From a virus, in the IMG/VR virus record IMGVR_UViG_3300030012_001971, positions 1 through 44,558 of that record: a stretch of 44,558 bases of DNA; one strand, 5' to 3'. Every line of letters starts with the position of its first letter. Position 1 is the first letter of the stretch. The position numbers were made by a program, and so were the translations under genes. Positions 32,726 to 40,973 of the stretch are shown piece after piece. The notes under the pieces are model-generated. The model did no database searches and was not told where the DNA came from. It saw only the letters and a program-made list of their open reading frames with translations.

Positions 32726-34887
32726 AATACAGATACCTTAAAAATCTTAGAGCCAAAAAAATTACAGCTTGCGATGACATGTCGCAGATTGTTGCCCAGA
32801 GACCAGTCTTTAAATCAAAAGCATTATATAGAGAGTGGTGCGGTAAAACTGACACTGATCATTATTTCTTTAGTTTGGCAGAGGGCCTTAATAGTGGGGC
32901 GCGTATCGAAGGTGAGAATAAAGTAGTTAAGGTACATGGTGTTGCTGCTGATTACGATGCGCCCGTTGACTGGGCTAACGTCGATAATATTATCGCCGCT
33001 AAGTGTGTAGATTGTATGCCTTCATGGAGGGCGATGACATACAGCGGATACATTCGTGTCGTTTTTGAATTCGAAGAAGTATGTTCTGTGCCTCATTTTC
33101 TTTATCGTCCTTTTATGGGCGAACTGAAGAAGCTTATAAATTTTTCTAAGATATTTGCTGGATACGATAAGAAGTCCGAAGAGCCATCACAGTATTTTGA
33201 ATTGGGAACCGAGTGGGTTGCGCTGAATGGAAAAGTTCCAGCGGCGGTTGTCCAGACTGCACTTATCAAAGCAGCTAAGAATAACCCTCCCGAATCTGCT
33301 GACACATCTATACCCATAGAAGAAGTCGCTGCTGAAGTTCAAAAGAAATTTCCAAATCGTTGGATAGGAGACTTTGAAGTGGGGTCAAGAGGCCCTTTGT
33401 TCTGGATTGATGATGGAATTGATAGGGAGGGGTGTCAGGTATTTGAAGATGGGATGATTGTCTATTCAGACAGAGACTATGGGTGGAAGCCTTGGAGAGA
33501 AATATTTGGGCCTAGCTTTGTTAAAGGCTATGAGCAAAAGAAGATGGGGGGCTTGCTTGATGAGTATTGGTTTAATGGCAGACAATTTTTTAAGCTGTTA
33601 CATGGAGCCGCACAACCTATCCCTAGAGATCAGCTTGTCCTAGAACTTAGACAGCGTGGTTTTAAGAACTCTACAAAGAAAGGAGACAACATTTCTGAAG
33701 TGGAGAATGCTATATTAGTTATAAGCAACCAGAATAGAATAAATGAAATAGCTCCTGTTGTGTTTAGACGTAACGAAATAGTCGTTGATTTCAACGGCCT
33801 TAGGATACTTAACAGTTCTAACATCCAGCCCATATTACCTTCGGGTGATCCTGACCCCTCGAATTGGGCTTGGCTCGATATGTTCTTTGATCAGTTCTTT
33901 GTGGACTCAACTGAGGTGAGAACTAAGTATTACTTCTTTGCGTGGATGAAGCGATACCACGCTGGTGTTGTAAACAACAGGGAAGATCAAGGGCAAGCGT
34001 GTATTCTTGTAGGGCCAGCTAAGAAAGGTAAGACACTTGTATCCAATAAAATTATTGCCGCCGCAGTAGGAGGGTATGCAGATGCTAGTGACTACTTGTC
34101 TGGGGGAACAAAGTTTAACAAAGATTTGGGAAGAGCAGCTTGTTGGGTAATTGATGATACCGTTAGTGCTGCTTCATTTCAAGATCAGCGCAAAGCGACA
34201 GAGCTTATTAAAAGAGCTGTAGCTAATCCCCGTATTGAATTTATGGCTAAGTATGCAGACGCTGTAACTTTACCATGGGCAGGGAGAGTTGTTGTCAGCC
34301 TTAATGATGACGCGAATAGTATGAGCGTTATACCAACTCTTGATTCAAGCAATAAGGATAAGCTCATGGCATTTAAAGTTTCGGACACGCCTTTTAATTT
34401 CCCTGTCAAAGCAAAGCTAGAAAACATTATCGCTACTGAATTGCCCCATTTCCTTGCTTGGTTGGATCAATGGAACCCACCTGCCGAGATCCTAGATGAT
34501 GACAGGTTTGGTGTAAAAAGCTTTATCGACAAGAGTATTGCTCATGCGGCCTACGACAACTCAAGTAGATCACAAGTAGCAGAGCTTGTTGATTTCTTTG
34601 CTAAAGCAGCTCGTGAAAACGATGTCGAAAGAGAATGGAGTGGGACATTGACTGAGTTTCAGCGAGCTTTACACACCTACAACAACGGCAGAACTTTAGG
34701 TGCCTCAAACAAAATTGAGTTCGTGCGGAATGGATTAGCACATATGGAAGATGGTGGTAAGTCCAACTTGAAACTTAGGCCCATCAAGTCTGTTGGTAAG
34801 GGCGGTGGTAAGATATGGACTATCAATATAGAGGAGAAATATGATATCGACTTTACAGAGAATTCGAAGGACGCAATGCTCCAATAG
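32722..34887 (+). CDS. Primase-helicase (Prim-Pol plus SF3-type helicase)
   Basis: A 721-residue bifunctional replication protein. The N-terminal archaeo-eukaryotic primase-like domain shows VAADYDAP (D77, D79), the DxD metal motif. The C-terminal helicase of superfamily 3 type has Walker A GPAKKGKT (431-438), Walker B CWVIDD (D478, D479) and the conserved Asn-containing VVVSLNDD segment (sensor 1). It is the functional equivalent of T7 gp4 but from a different family. The ATG overlaps the polA stop codon (ATGA). Its 3' end runs 35 nt into the convergent endonuclease gene, with no room for a terminator between the two units. Confidence 0.88.
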   Translation: MKYRYLKNLRAKKITACDDMSQIVAQRPVFKSKALYREWCGKTDTDHYFFSLAEGLNSGARIEGENKVVKVHGVAADYDAPVDWANVDNIIAAKCVDCMPSWRAMTYSGYIRVVFEFEEVCSVPHFLYRPFMGELKKLINFSKIFAGYDKKSEEPSQYFELGTEWVALNGKVPAAVVQTALIKAAKNNPPESADTSIPIEEVAAEVQKKFPNRWIGDFEVGSRGPLFWIDDGIDREGCQVFEDGMIVYSDRDYGWKPWREIFGPSFVKGYEQKKMGGLLDEYWFNGRQFFKLLHGAAQPIPRDQLVLELRQRGFKNSTKKGDNISEVENAILVISNQNRINEIAPVVFRRNEIVVDFNGLRILNSSNIQPILPSGDPDPSNWAWLDMFFDQFFVDSTEVRTKYYFFAWMKRYHAGVVNNREDQGQACILVGPAKKGKTLVSNKIIAAAVGGYADASDYLSGGTKFNKDLGRAACWVIDDTVSAASFQDQRKATELIKRAVANPRIEFMAKYADAVTLPWAGRVVVSLNDDANSMSVIPTLDSSNKDKLMAFKVSDTPFNFPVKAKLENIIATELPHFLAWLDQWNPPAEILDDDRFGVKSFIDKSIAHAAYDNSSRSQVAELVDFFAKAARENDVEREWSGTLTEFQRALHTYNNGRTLGASNKIEFVRNGLAHMEDGGKSNLKLRPIKSVGKGGGKIWTINIEEKYDIDFTENSKDAMLQ

Positions 34888-35386
34888 GTAAGTGATATCC
34901 ATCTACTTTATAGGTGAATCCGTAATCATCGGGTTCACCTTTTTTCTTGTAGAGTCCTGATTTCTGAATCTTGAGTCCTGTAGCCCAACCCAGCATCCAT
35001 GCTCTGGTAAAATCTTTTTTTACCCTGACAAAGAAATAAGCATTGGCAGGAAGCTTCTTTCCTTCAGCACAATTAACTGAAGCAGTGTAATGAGGCTGCG
35101 GTTTGCCAGCGCAACTCTTTGCCTTTACGTCTATCTTACGTTTACCAATCTCGTAGTCGTGGGTGTATGTTTTATCGCCCACATAAACAGCTTCAGGGTA
35201 CAGTTTTTCAAAGGCAACCTCCCCCAAAAAACCTGTCATTCTTCCTGCCCCTCTCGTAAAGGAGTTGGGTAGCACCCCTAATTCTTCGCTTCGTTCGAAC
35301 GCTTCTTTTATATTGTCGCTGTTAGGCGTAAAGATTAGCATGCCCTTAGTTCTATGGAACTGAGGGGGCAGCTTCTTGCGTTTCAT
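34853..35386 (-). CDS. PD-(D/E)XK endonuclease-like protein
   Basis: A 177-residue protein with a restriction-endonuclease-like core. GFLGEVAFEKLYPEA (Glu on the first helix, near residue 55) is followed by THDYEIGKRKIDVKAK, which contains the D...DxK metal site (near 75-88). Length and order resemble small phage nucleases used in DNA degradation, junction processing or packaging. It is the last gene of the lysis-side minus operon and overlaps the converging primase-helicase gene by 35 nt, so transcripts of the two blocks are antisense at their 3' ends. Its start overlaps the stop of the preceding (zincin-like) gene by 4 nt. Confidence 0.75.
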   Translation of the reverse strand: MKRKKLPPQFHRTKGMLIFTPNSDNIKEAFERSEELGVLPNSFTRGAGRMTGFLGEVAFEKLYPEAVYVGDKTYTHDYEIGKRKIDVKAKSCAGKPQPHYTASVNCAEGKKLPANAYFFVRVKKDFTRAWMLGWATGLKIQKSGLYKKKGEPDDYGFTYKVDGYHLPIGALRPSNSL

Positions 35387-35682
35387 CCACTACTGGTTCG
35401 TTTATTTAATCTGTCCCAAGCAGGAAAAAATACTTCATCCATGCATCGGACTACGGCTTCTTGTTCAAAGGTTTCACAGAAGCCTACTCCAGATATACAA
35501 AGACTAGCCTCCATTAACTCGTGCCTCAGTGTTTGCATTATCTGTTGGTCTTTTAAATGCTTTGATAAAATTATGACTTTTCTATCGTGACTGTAGTAAC
35601 CAAACAAACCGTCATCACTTAAATCTTCTTTTAAGATACGAACTGTTTGTCCTGCTACTCGTATAGTTTTGGGAATCCTCAT
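35383..35682 (-). CDS. Small zincin-like protein
   Basis: A 99-residue protein. Strands with a DRKVIILS segment precede the helix TLRHELMEASL (H54, E55, E58), that is, HExxE instead of HExxH. I recall small phage proteins with the same HE-x-x-EA helix, so the third-ligand change may be a family trait rather than decay. A later Glu/Cys-rich helix (EQEAVVRCMDEVFF) may supply further ligands. Whether it is an active peptidase is not clear. It lies between amidase and endonuclease genes, sharing overlaps of 1 nt and 4 nt with them. Confidence 0.65.
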   Translation of the reverse strand: MRIPKTIRVAGQTVRILKEDLSDDGLFGYYSHDRKVIILSKHLKDQQIMQTLRHELMEASLCISGVGFCETFEQEAVVRCMDEVFFPAWDRLNKRTSSG

Positions 35683-36227
35683 TACACATAAAAATTGTTG
35701 ATTCCCTTTGCATAAACTTTAGCTAACTTGTCCAAGTCAGACATAATCAAGGATACATCACTAGAATTTGATCCAAAGAACGGTTCAGATATTACAGCGT
35801 AGCAAGGCGTCTTACGCAAGAACAGTGCTCCTCGTTGCCCTCTTCCTCGCGCCTTAACCCCACGGGAACGCAACGTAGGATAATACTTATCCATTTGTTC
35901 TTTTAGTTTTGTAGCGAGTCTTTTCCCTCCCCTACTAGTCTCCCAATGTAGCCACTCATGTCCTGTAGCTTTGGGGCCAGCAGCGTTAAAATGTAATTCA
36001 ATACACGCGTCGACATTATCTTCCCTCATTTTACGGGACACATAATTCATTGCCCCTACATAACTACGAGCGTTGTAATCGTCGTATACTTTGTATGGAA
36101 CTTTGAGCATAGGCGTTATCAAAGGTACAAGTTCTGAGTTGAACTTATGCTCACTGATACTGTTAGGCCCTACAGTGTAAGCCCCGTTATCTCCTTCCCT
36201 TGAATGTCCTATGGCGAGTCCTATCAT
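35682..36227 (-). CDS. N-acetylmuramoyl-L-alanine amidase (endolysin)
   Basis: A 181-residue, single-domain Amidase_3-type zinc enzyme, which cuts the bond between muramic acid and the peptide stem. Candidate zinc ligands are H8 in AIGHS, E26 and H79 in ELHFNA; the catalytic Glu is E148 in ISEPFF. There is no signal peptide or wall-binding domain, so a holin must let it reach the wall, as in phages of Gram-negative hosts. It is encoded immediately after a 57-residue membrane protein in an ATGA overlap (36224-36227), which fits a holin-endolysin pair. Confidence 0.9.
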   Translation of the reverse strand: MIGLAIGHSREGDNGAYTVGPNSISEHKFNSELVPLITPMLKVPYKVYDDYNARSYVGAMNYVSRKMREDNVDACIELHFNAAGPKATGHEWLHWETSRGGKRLATKLKEQMDKYYPTLRSRGVKARGRGQRGALFLRKTPCYAVISEPFFGSNSSDVSLIMSDLDKLAKVYAKGINNFYV

Positions 36228-36397
36228 TTTTTGTACTTAAAAATTAATCGATAAAGAGATACAGCGGCTACTGCGATTCCTAGTATAAGAGATATCACGC
36301 GTAACCAATATTCTATCTGCTCTTGCATAGACGCAGCAATTGCTATCGTTGGAGTTAAAGTCCCAAGAAGGGTGTCTATTAATTTTGAAGAGTTCAT
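36224..36397 (-). CDS. Holin-like small membrane protein
   Basis: A 57-residue protein. Residues about 9-23 (TLLGTLTPTIAIAAS) and about 33-52 (WLRVISLILGIAVAAVSLYR) are hydrophobic, and the C-terminus is basic (FKYKK), the usual holin layout. One or two membrane passes are possible. It overlaps both the preceding lipoprotein gene and the amidase gene with ATGA junctions (36394-36397 and 36224-36227), so the three are translationally coupled. A second membrane protein (36717-36905) in the same cluster could be the holin instead, or its antiholin. Confidence 0.7.
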   Translation of the reverse strand: MNSSKLIDTLLGTLTPTIAIAASMQEQIEYWLRVISLILGIAVAAVSLYRLIFKYKK

Positions 36398-36636
36398 TTG
36401 CTGCCAATTGTTATAGCCCTTAGGTATGAGTAATGACTGTGAAACTTGTGTTCTTCTCTACCCATTAGGGTACCTTCAACAAATTGATATTTTTTACCTT
36501 CAATCAACGTTATCGTCGGTGGATCGTAAAGTGCGCTCTCGTTCGCGGCTGAGTCGTTTGCCCAATCTTTCGATGCGCAACTTTGCAGCAGGACTACCAA
36601 TACGGGCAAGCTCATCAATTTCATCTTCAATCTCAT
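36394..36636 (-). CDS. Lipoprotein, candidate outer-membrane spanin
   Basis: An 80-residue protein with a signal of type II: KMKLMSLPVLVVLLQSC, with the lipobox LLQSC giving a lipidated Cys at residue 20. The residue after it is Ala, which favours outer-membrane sorting and so a Gram-negative host. It overlaps the end of the 71-residue ORF (36500-36715) out of frame by 137 nt. That is the arrangement of Rz/Rz1 spanin genes, where a lipoprotein reads within a second frame of the inner-membrane partner. Here the partner's membrane segment is weak, so the pairing is a hypothesis. Confidence 0.7.
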   Translation of the reverse strand: MRLKMKLMSLPVLVVLLQSCASKDWANDSAANESALYDPPTITLIEGKKYQFVEGTLMGREEHKFHSHYSYLRAITIGSK

Positions 36637-36715
36637 CTATATACCGTGTCTTTTTTAGTTCTATTAATCCTACAAAAGCTTCTAAGGCTGCTGTGATTAA
36701 ACGCATTATGCGCAT
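36500..36715 (-). CDS. Small coiled-coil protein, candidate inner-membrane spanin
   Basis: A 71-residue protein. Residues about 5-19 (RLITAALEAFVGLIEL) are hydrophobic but include two Glu, so a membrane anchor is doubtful. Residues about 24-65 are a highly charged helix (YIDEIEDEIDEL ... RIERLGKRLSRERERT), typical of a coiled coil. It begins 1 nt after the preceding gene ends and is overlapped out of frame by the lipoprotein gene. Both coding frames being maintained over 137 nt supports real overlapping genes. If not a spanin it may be an accessory structural protein. Confidence 0.55.
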   Translation of the reverse strand: MRIMRLITAALEAFVGLIELKKTRYIDEIEDEIDELARIGSPAAKLRIERLGKRLSRERERTLRSTDDNVD

Positions 36716-36716
36716 A

Positions 36717-36905
36717 TTATTTCTGTTTGCTCTTTCCGATATTTAACGCCAGCCATTCGACCACGACATATAGCTTCCGCACAATGCCATCATCTTTAGG
36801 TGTGGGAGTTAAAGCACAGATAGCCGATGCCACTGCCACAACCGAAGTTAAAACTCCGACAACTTGCTGTTTGTTTTCAGTAATGAATGTAATAAGGTCT
36901 GTCAT
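36717..36905 (-). CDS. Small membrane protein, holin-like
   Basis: A 62-residue protein with one clear membrane segment (about 14-33: VVGVLTSVVAVASAICALTP), then a charged linker with a KDDG turn and a C-terminal amphipathic helix. The TPTPKDDGIV and ALNIGKSK features recall a small membrane protein family often seen beside lysis genes in marine phages (from memory). Candidate holin or pinholin; the 57-residue protein is a competing candidate. The start codon at 36905 lies 2 nt beyond the stop of the 326-residue structural gene. Confidence 0.65.
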   Translation of the reverse strand: MTDLITFITENKQQVVGVLTSVVAVASAICALTPTPKDDGIVRKLYVVVEWLALNIGKSKQK

Positions 36906-36907
36906 AA

Positions 36908-37888
36908 TTATAATAAGTTAGGGACGCGTGAGCCAGATCCAGACGGATCGAAGCGAATAGTTGGTTTGGCAGCTCCCCTGTATGCGTCTAATTCTTCTTC
37001 AAGAAGCTGCTTGCATATGGCCCAATGGTAATTGGCCCGTTCAATATCTGCATTATCCTCAGCAACTGAACCCAACAAGGCGTGTTTGATTGCGTTTAAA
37101 TTGCTAGGACGAACCACATCGTAAGAATTTACTAGTGGTTTAAATTGTCTTTTAACCAGTAACTTGAGAGTTTGAGATGTTTGCGTTACATCTTTACCTA
37201 TTCTGTATCTTCTGAATCTAGTTACTGTGTTTGCTTGTTGTATTTCTGCCAGCTCTAACTGCTCGGTTGTATTTCCGGCAGCTGTATTTACTTCAAGAGC
37301 TTCGACTAATACAGGGTCTGGTAAGTTAGAATCCCCCGTGCGTATTTGAGTTACCGCAGTAAAGGTTTCTCCAGTCGCAGAACTTGACAACATCCCTGCC
37401 CCAGCTGTTTCAAAGTTAGTGGTGTACTCAATTGTTTCCGGCGTTGTGCTGTTATTTAAACCCGTAACAGTTATAAAATTATTGCTAGTTCTGGGTATCT
37501 GAGTCCTTGGTTTGATAGGTAACACCCTTATTATGTATTCTTTTTCAGGGTTCAACTCGTTAATGGTGGGCACAAACCCATCATCAATTAGCCCATACAT
37601 ACCTAAAGTTGTTCCATCAGTATTTCTTCCAGTCAACCTGTAGTCATGGAACTGCGCTCTAACCTGAGCAGGATCATCTTCAAGCAGTGCTAGAACTACA
37701 GATTCTGCTTCAGGTAATGTAAAATCTCCATCGGTTGTTTGTATCGTAGTCTCATAAAGAAGATCACGCCACATGCCCATCCCATACAGACGGGGTAGGA
37801 TCAAATTAAGCTCCGCTATAAAGCTTGACCCTACGGTTTTATATTTAGACAAGGCTTCTTCTACGCCTGCCACAGTTAAAGTAGCCAT
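36908..37888 (-). CDS. Putative virion structural protein (neck/tail type)
   Basis: A 326-residue protein with an N-terminal helical part (about 1-50, with EALSKYKTVG and RLYGMGMWRD), a long beta-rich middle and a helical C-terminal part (about 275-310: DIERANYHWAICKQLLEEEL). The C-terminal helix and the RFDPSGSGSRVPNLL tail suggest a protein that docks into a larger ring. No enzyme motif is seen. Head-tail connector or tail-tube roles are plausible, not shown. A promoter reading TTGACC/TACAAT ends only 5 nt before its ATG, so this gene heads the lysis-side transcript, probably leaderless. Confidence 0.65.
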   Translation of the reverse strand: MATLTVAGVEEALSKYKTVGSSFIAELNLILPRLYGMGMWRDLLYETTIQTTDGDFTLPEAESVVLALLEDDPAQVRAQFHDYRLTGRNTDGTTLGMYGLIDDGFVPTINELNPEKEYIIRVLPIKPRTQIPRTSNNFITVTGLNNSTTPETIEYTTNFETAGAGMLSSSATGETFTAVTQIRTGDSNLPDPVLVEALEVNTAAGNTTEQLELAEIQQANTVTRFRRYRIGKDVTQTSQTLKLLVKRQFKPLVNSYDVVRPSNLNAIKHALLGSVAEDNADIERANYHWAICKQLLEEELDAYRGAAKPTIRFDPSGSGSRVPNLL

Positions 37889-37893
37889 ACCTC

Positions 37894-37922
37894 ATTGTAA
37901 TGGCTAACACCGTTAAGGTCAA
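37894..37922 (-). promoter_or_regulatory. Promoter of the lysis-side operon, probably leaderless
   Basis: On the minus strand TTGACC (37917-37922) lies 17 nt from TACAAT (37894-37899). The ATG at 37888 follows after just 5 nt, so transcription should start at or next to the start codon. A short inverted repeat, TTATCAA with TTGATAA, lies just upstream (about 37928-37950) and could be an operator. It would drive the genes from 37888 down to 34853. Confidence 0.75.
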
Positions 37923-37960
37923 GTTATCAACTTTATCAAGTCTTTTGATAAGGGACTTGA

Positions 37961-39433
37961 TTACGGGTCTTGGCAATAGTCACATTGACTTGATTCAGGT
38001 TCTTTAACCACCTTCAAATTATCGTAAGAACCTGTATATACCTGCTGAGTTCCGGTAGGAGTAACAACATCCACACAGGTAAGCTCTGTAATTGAACTTG
38101 TCTGTGTTAAAGAACCGTCATCAGAAATTCCAGTTATTTGAACAGCACTCGTAACTCCCACAACTTCACTAGGGCTATCAACATATGTAACACTGGCTGG
38201 CGTAGCTTCTAATGCGGAAGAAGTAATCTCATATCCTACGACCCAATAGCATGCTTCACTAGCTCCTGAGTAACCAGTCGTAGATGTTTCCACACAAATT
38301 TTAACCCAAGGTAATGTTCTTTCAGTTCCATCAGCCCACATCTTGTTATGGGGTGTTCCTTGGATCATACTGGAGTTGGACTGTCCGTCAGCCCAAGCAG
38401 TAGTTATTGTTTGAGTTGTGGTGGGGCAGGAAGCAACAGAAACACTAGTAGTTGTAGTGGCAGGAACTGTCGTGAGTGTTAATGTTTCAACGGGCAAATC
38501 TCCGAAGCAACGAACCAGCCCATCTTCTACAATCCCCACAAACTTATCTCCAACTTTGATTGTTTCGTTCTTACGATTACCGTAAATCTCAATAGTGTCC
38601 CCATTTGTAGCTACGTTTATCTGAGCAACTCCAGAAACCCTATTATCCCCAGAACAATTTTCTGTTTGGCCTTTACTCGTTAGTGTTCGTAAATTTTTAA
38701 AGTCATCACTCTCTGTATAGTCTTTGTAAACATTCTGGCCCCCACCTACGTTTTTGAGTGCATCATACCCATGTATCCAAAACATAGGGCCACGCTGCCC
38801 TTCTAAAGCTCCCATGACTTGGGCTTGTCTACCGTCTACATCTGAATCGAACTGATGCTTTACAAATTTAAAATCCTGTATGAAGCATATGGGGATATTG
38901 TATTCCCCATCTTTCCCCACACCCCCAACACCATCAGGTAAAGTAAAATTAGTAGATGCTGGGACTTCAGTGCCTTCTCCAACTTTTAATACGTAAGGTG
39001 AAGGTGCTTCTTCTCCTTCGTTCTCTGCCTCCTCTGTTTTTATGTTCCCGTGATCATCAGTTTTAAACTGAGCGTAAACTACACACTCAGATTGAACTGC
39101 TATCTGCAACGGTGTTAGTGGGTATCTCTTTACAGATTCAGCGAGTGGGTGAATTACATACAAGAATGCTTTAGATATACATACAGTTTTATCTTCTTCC
39201 TGAAGATTATATGGTTCGTGCTCTTCTCTGAAAGGGATAAACTCTCCGGCAATCCTCTCCCCTTTTTGATCAGAAAAAGGTCTTGCCTGATAAAACTCAG
39301 AGTTGCCCTGTTCTATTGTTGGGCTTGGGGCGTAATCACTAACCCTAGTTAACTCTGGTTCTTCACCCGTCAAACCCATCTTAGGTCTGTTATATTCTAC
39401 ATTGAACCCTGAATCTGTATCATTATCAGCCAT
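37961..39433 (-). CDS. Putative virion structural protein, Thr/Ser-rich
   Basis: A 490-residue protein of alternating beta-strand and turn character, rich in Thr, Ser, Gly and Val from about residue 250 on (LTLTTVPATTTTSVSVASCP). The C-terminus contains CDYC and other paired Cys (CSGDN, CVETS, CYWVV), suggesting a compact, perhaps disulfide- or metal-stabilised end. An acidic loop lies near 125-145 (TEEAENEGEEAP). No family is recognised. It follows the 430-residue gene with a 1-nt overlap, so the two are probably made together as tail or capsid-surface components. Confidence 0.62.
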   Translation of the reverse strand: MADNDTDSGFNVEYNRPKMGLTGEEPELTRVSDYAPSPTIEQGNSEFYQARPFSDQKGERIAGEFIPFREEHEPYNLQEEDKTVCISKAFLYVIHPLAESVKRYPLTPLQIAVQSECVVYAQFKTDDHGNIKTEEAENEGEEAPSPYVLKVGEGTEVPASTNFTLPDGVGGVGKDGEYNIPICFIQDFKFVKHQFDSDVDGRQAQVMGALEGQRGPMFWIHGYDALKNVGGGQNVYKDYTESDDFKNLRTLTSKGQTENCSGDNRVSGVAQINVATNGDTIEIYGNRKNETIKVGDKFVGIVEDGLVRCFGDLPVETLTLTTVPATTTTSVSVASCPTTTQTITTAWADGQSNSSMIQGTPHNKMWADGTERTLPWVKICVETSTTGYSGASEACYWVVGYEITSSALEATPASVTYVDSPSEVVGVTSAVQITGISDDGSLTQTSSITELTCVDVVTPTGTQQVYTGSYDNLKVVKEPESSQCDYCQDP

Positions 39434-40725
39434 TACATTCCATTAGAAGAGGGTTTATGGACAGTCCATTTTGTCCTGAGATACCCTCCTCTTGCTGGTT
39501 CCTGAGTGTCTTTGGCAACATGAGTTTCAGGTATGCTAGACGGGCTAGTTGTTGGAACTGTTTTAGTATAAGCGGTATACTTGTATACAGGATCTACTGT
39601 TCCTGAAGTGCAGCTAAGTTCACCCCCGTTCATCAAACAAGGAGGTATATTGATTTGAACATACGGGGTTCCGAATGTAAAAGACTGAGGCTCAAAGTTT
39701 TGAACTTGAAGACCAGTGAAAGGAGCCGCAGACCAAGAAACAGCAACATCTGTTTGGCACGATCCCCTAAACGATTCGGGGTTCATATTATACTCCACGA
39801 AGGTTGTATTCTGACCATCGTGTTTCTCCCACGGTATTATCTGAATAGATTCCAATACGGGAGGGAATGAGTGATCCATAGCAGTTGAATAAGCCTGCAC
39901 AAGGATGTTGCCAACTCCATTAGAGACCGCTCCGTCAGGTGCCCCAGCTACTGTTTCTTTTTTTACCACCTCAAACCAATCGGTAGATACTTGCCTGCCC
40001 TCCCTGTAAGAAGCTATTCTTCTAGAAGGGATAGATGATGTATCTCTAGTTTGGGACTTCCAATATCTGGCACCCCCATCACTAACTAAACTCTCAATAC
40101 TTTGATTAGTAGCAGTATTTGCTTCACTTATTGTTTCCCCTCTGTAGTGGTAAGAAACTGTTTGAGTTAAGTTATACTGGGATAAGTCATCCCATGCTAT
40201 TGTTTTTATGGGGGTAGGATCAATGTATGTCCTTTGCTCAACAACAAAAACCCCGTCTAACTCTTTATCACCAATTCGCTTTTGATCGCGAGCCATCAGC
40301 ACGTAACCTTTGCCTGTGAAGTTAGCTGAAGTTGGTGCAACAGGCATAGCAGTTCCTGCGGCATGAGCTGCGGCATCTTCGGTAAATGAAGAACGAAGAT
40401 CTACATAAGTCCTTACAACGGTATCAAACTTTGTCTGCCCCAAGTTGGCTTGAGAAAATTCAAAGTTATACTCATCTTGTGATTCCCTAGCATTGACGTA
40501 AAAGTAAAAATAAAGCTGACCATTTTGATCAGCTTGTTTGACATGCGCCAATATGTGATTAGGAAACTGCACCTTGTCTGGGTGCGGTGTTCCATAAGCA
40601 GGAGGAGTCTTGCCCACCCTCTGAGCGTCTACAGTTTCGTAGAACAGAAGGTCTTGTACATTCGGAGATACGAACGTTAAAACAGTCTGCCGCTGAGGGC
40701 TGGGCTGGTTCCTCTGTACAGGCAT
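39433..40725 (-). CDS. Putative virion structural protein
   Basis: A 430-residue soluble protein, largely beta-strands with Asn, Thr, Gln and aromatic residues (GQLYFYFYVNARESQDEY near 70-90). It has no signal peptide, membrane segment or catalytic motif. The N-terminus MPVQRNQPSPQRQ is basic and flexible. It starts 1 nt into the preceding 68-residue gene's stop and ends 1 nt into the next gene, so three genes form one coupled unit. A tail-needle, tail-tube or minor capsid role is possible from position only. Confidence 0.6.
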   Translation of the reverse strand: MPVQRNQPSPQRQTVLTFVSPNVQDLLFYETVDAQRVGKTPPAYGTPHPDKVQFPNHILAHVKQADQNGQLYFYFYVNARESQDEYNFEFSQANLGQTKFDTVVRTYVDLRSSFTEDAAAHAAGTAMPVAPTSANFTGKGYVLMARDQKRIGDKELDGVFVVEQRTYIDPTPIKTIAWDDLSQYNLTQTVSYHYRGETISEANTATNQSIESLVSDGGARYWKSQTRDTSSIPSRRIASYREGRQVSTDWFEVVKKETVAGAPDGAVSNGVGNILVQAYSTAMDHSFPPVLESIQIIPWEKHDGQNTTFVEYNMNPESFRGSCQTDVAVSWSAAPFTGLQVQNFEPQSFTFGTPYVQINIPPCLMNGGELSCTSGTVDPVYKYTAYTKTVPTTSPSSIPETHVAKDTQEPARGGYLRTKWTVHKPSSNGM

Positions 40726-40931
40726 TACTCTGCTACTTCTTCAACTTCAACTGGGGCAGGAGCATCTTCTTCCTCAGAAGGAACGGGGTCATCTGCAAAC
40801 TTCTCAGCAAGATATCTGGCGGCACCTGAAACCGCAAGCCCACCCTCTGTTGGATGCTTGACTGCGAGGTCGATTAGATTGACGAGCACTCGTCTTTCGT
40901 CGGCGTTTAGTTCGATTGTTTTAGTATCCAT
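40725..40931 (-). CDS. Small acidic-tailed hypothetical protein
   Basis: A 68-residue protein: a helical N-terminal part (about 7-48) and a disordered acidic tail (DPVPSEEEDAPAPVEVEEVA). The layout resembles small assembly helpers, but nothing proves this. The stop overlaps the next ATG by 1 nt. A weak promoter candidate (40940-40968) ends 8 nt before the start. Confidence 0.6.
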   Translation of the reverse strand: MDTKTIELNADERRVLVNLIDLAVKHPTEGGLAVSGAARYLAEKFADDPVPSEEEDAPAPVEVEEVAE

Positions 40932-40939
40932 ATGGGTTC

Positions 40940-40968
40940 AAACTAGGGTTGATAGGCAAATTTTTCAA
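40940..40968 (-). promoter_or_regulatory. Weak promoter candidate before the 68-residue gene
   Basis: On the minus strand TTGAAA (40963-40968) and TAGTTT (40940-40945) are 17 nt apart. The -10 box is poor (three of six matches), but the distance of 8 nt to the ATG repeats the leaderless geometry of the promoters at 25323 and 37894. It would drive 40931 down through 37961. Confidence 0.35.
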
Positions 40969-40973
40969 GGTTT

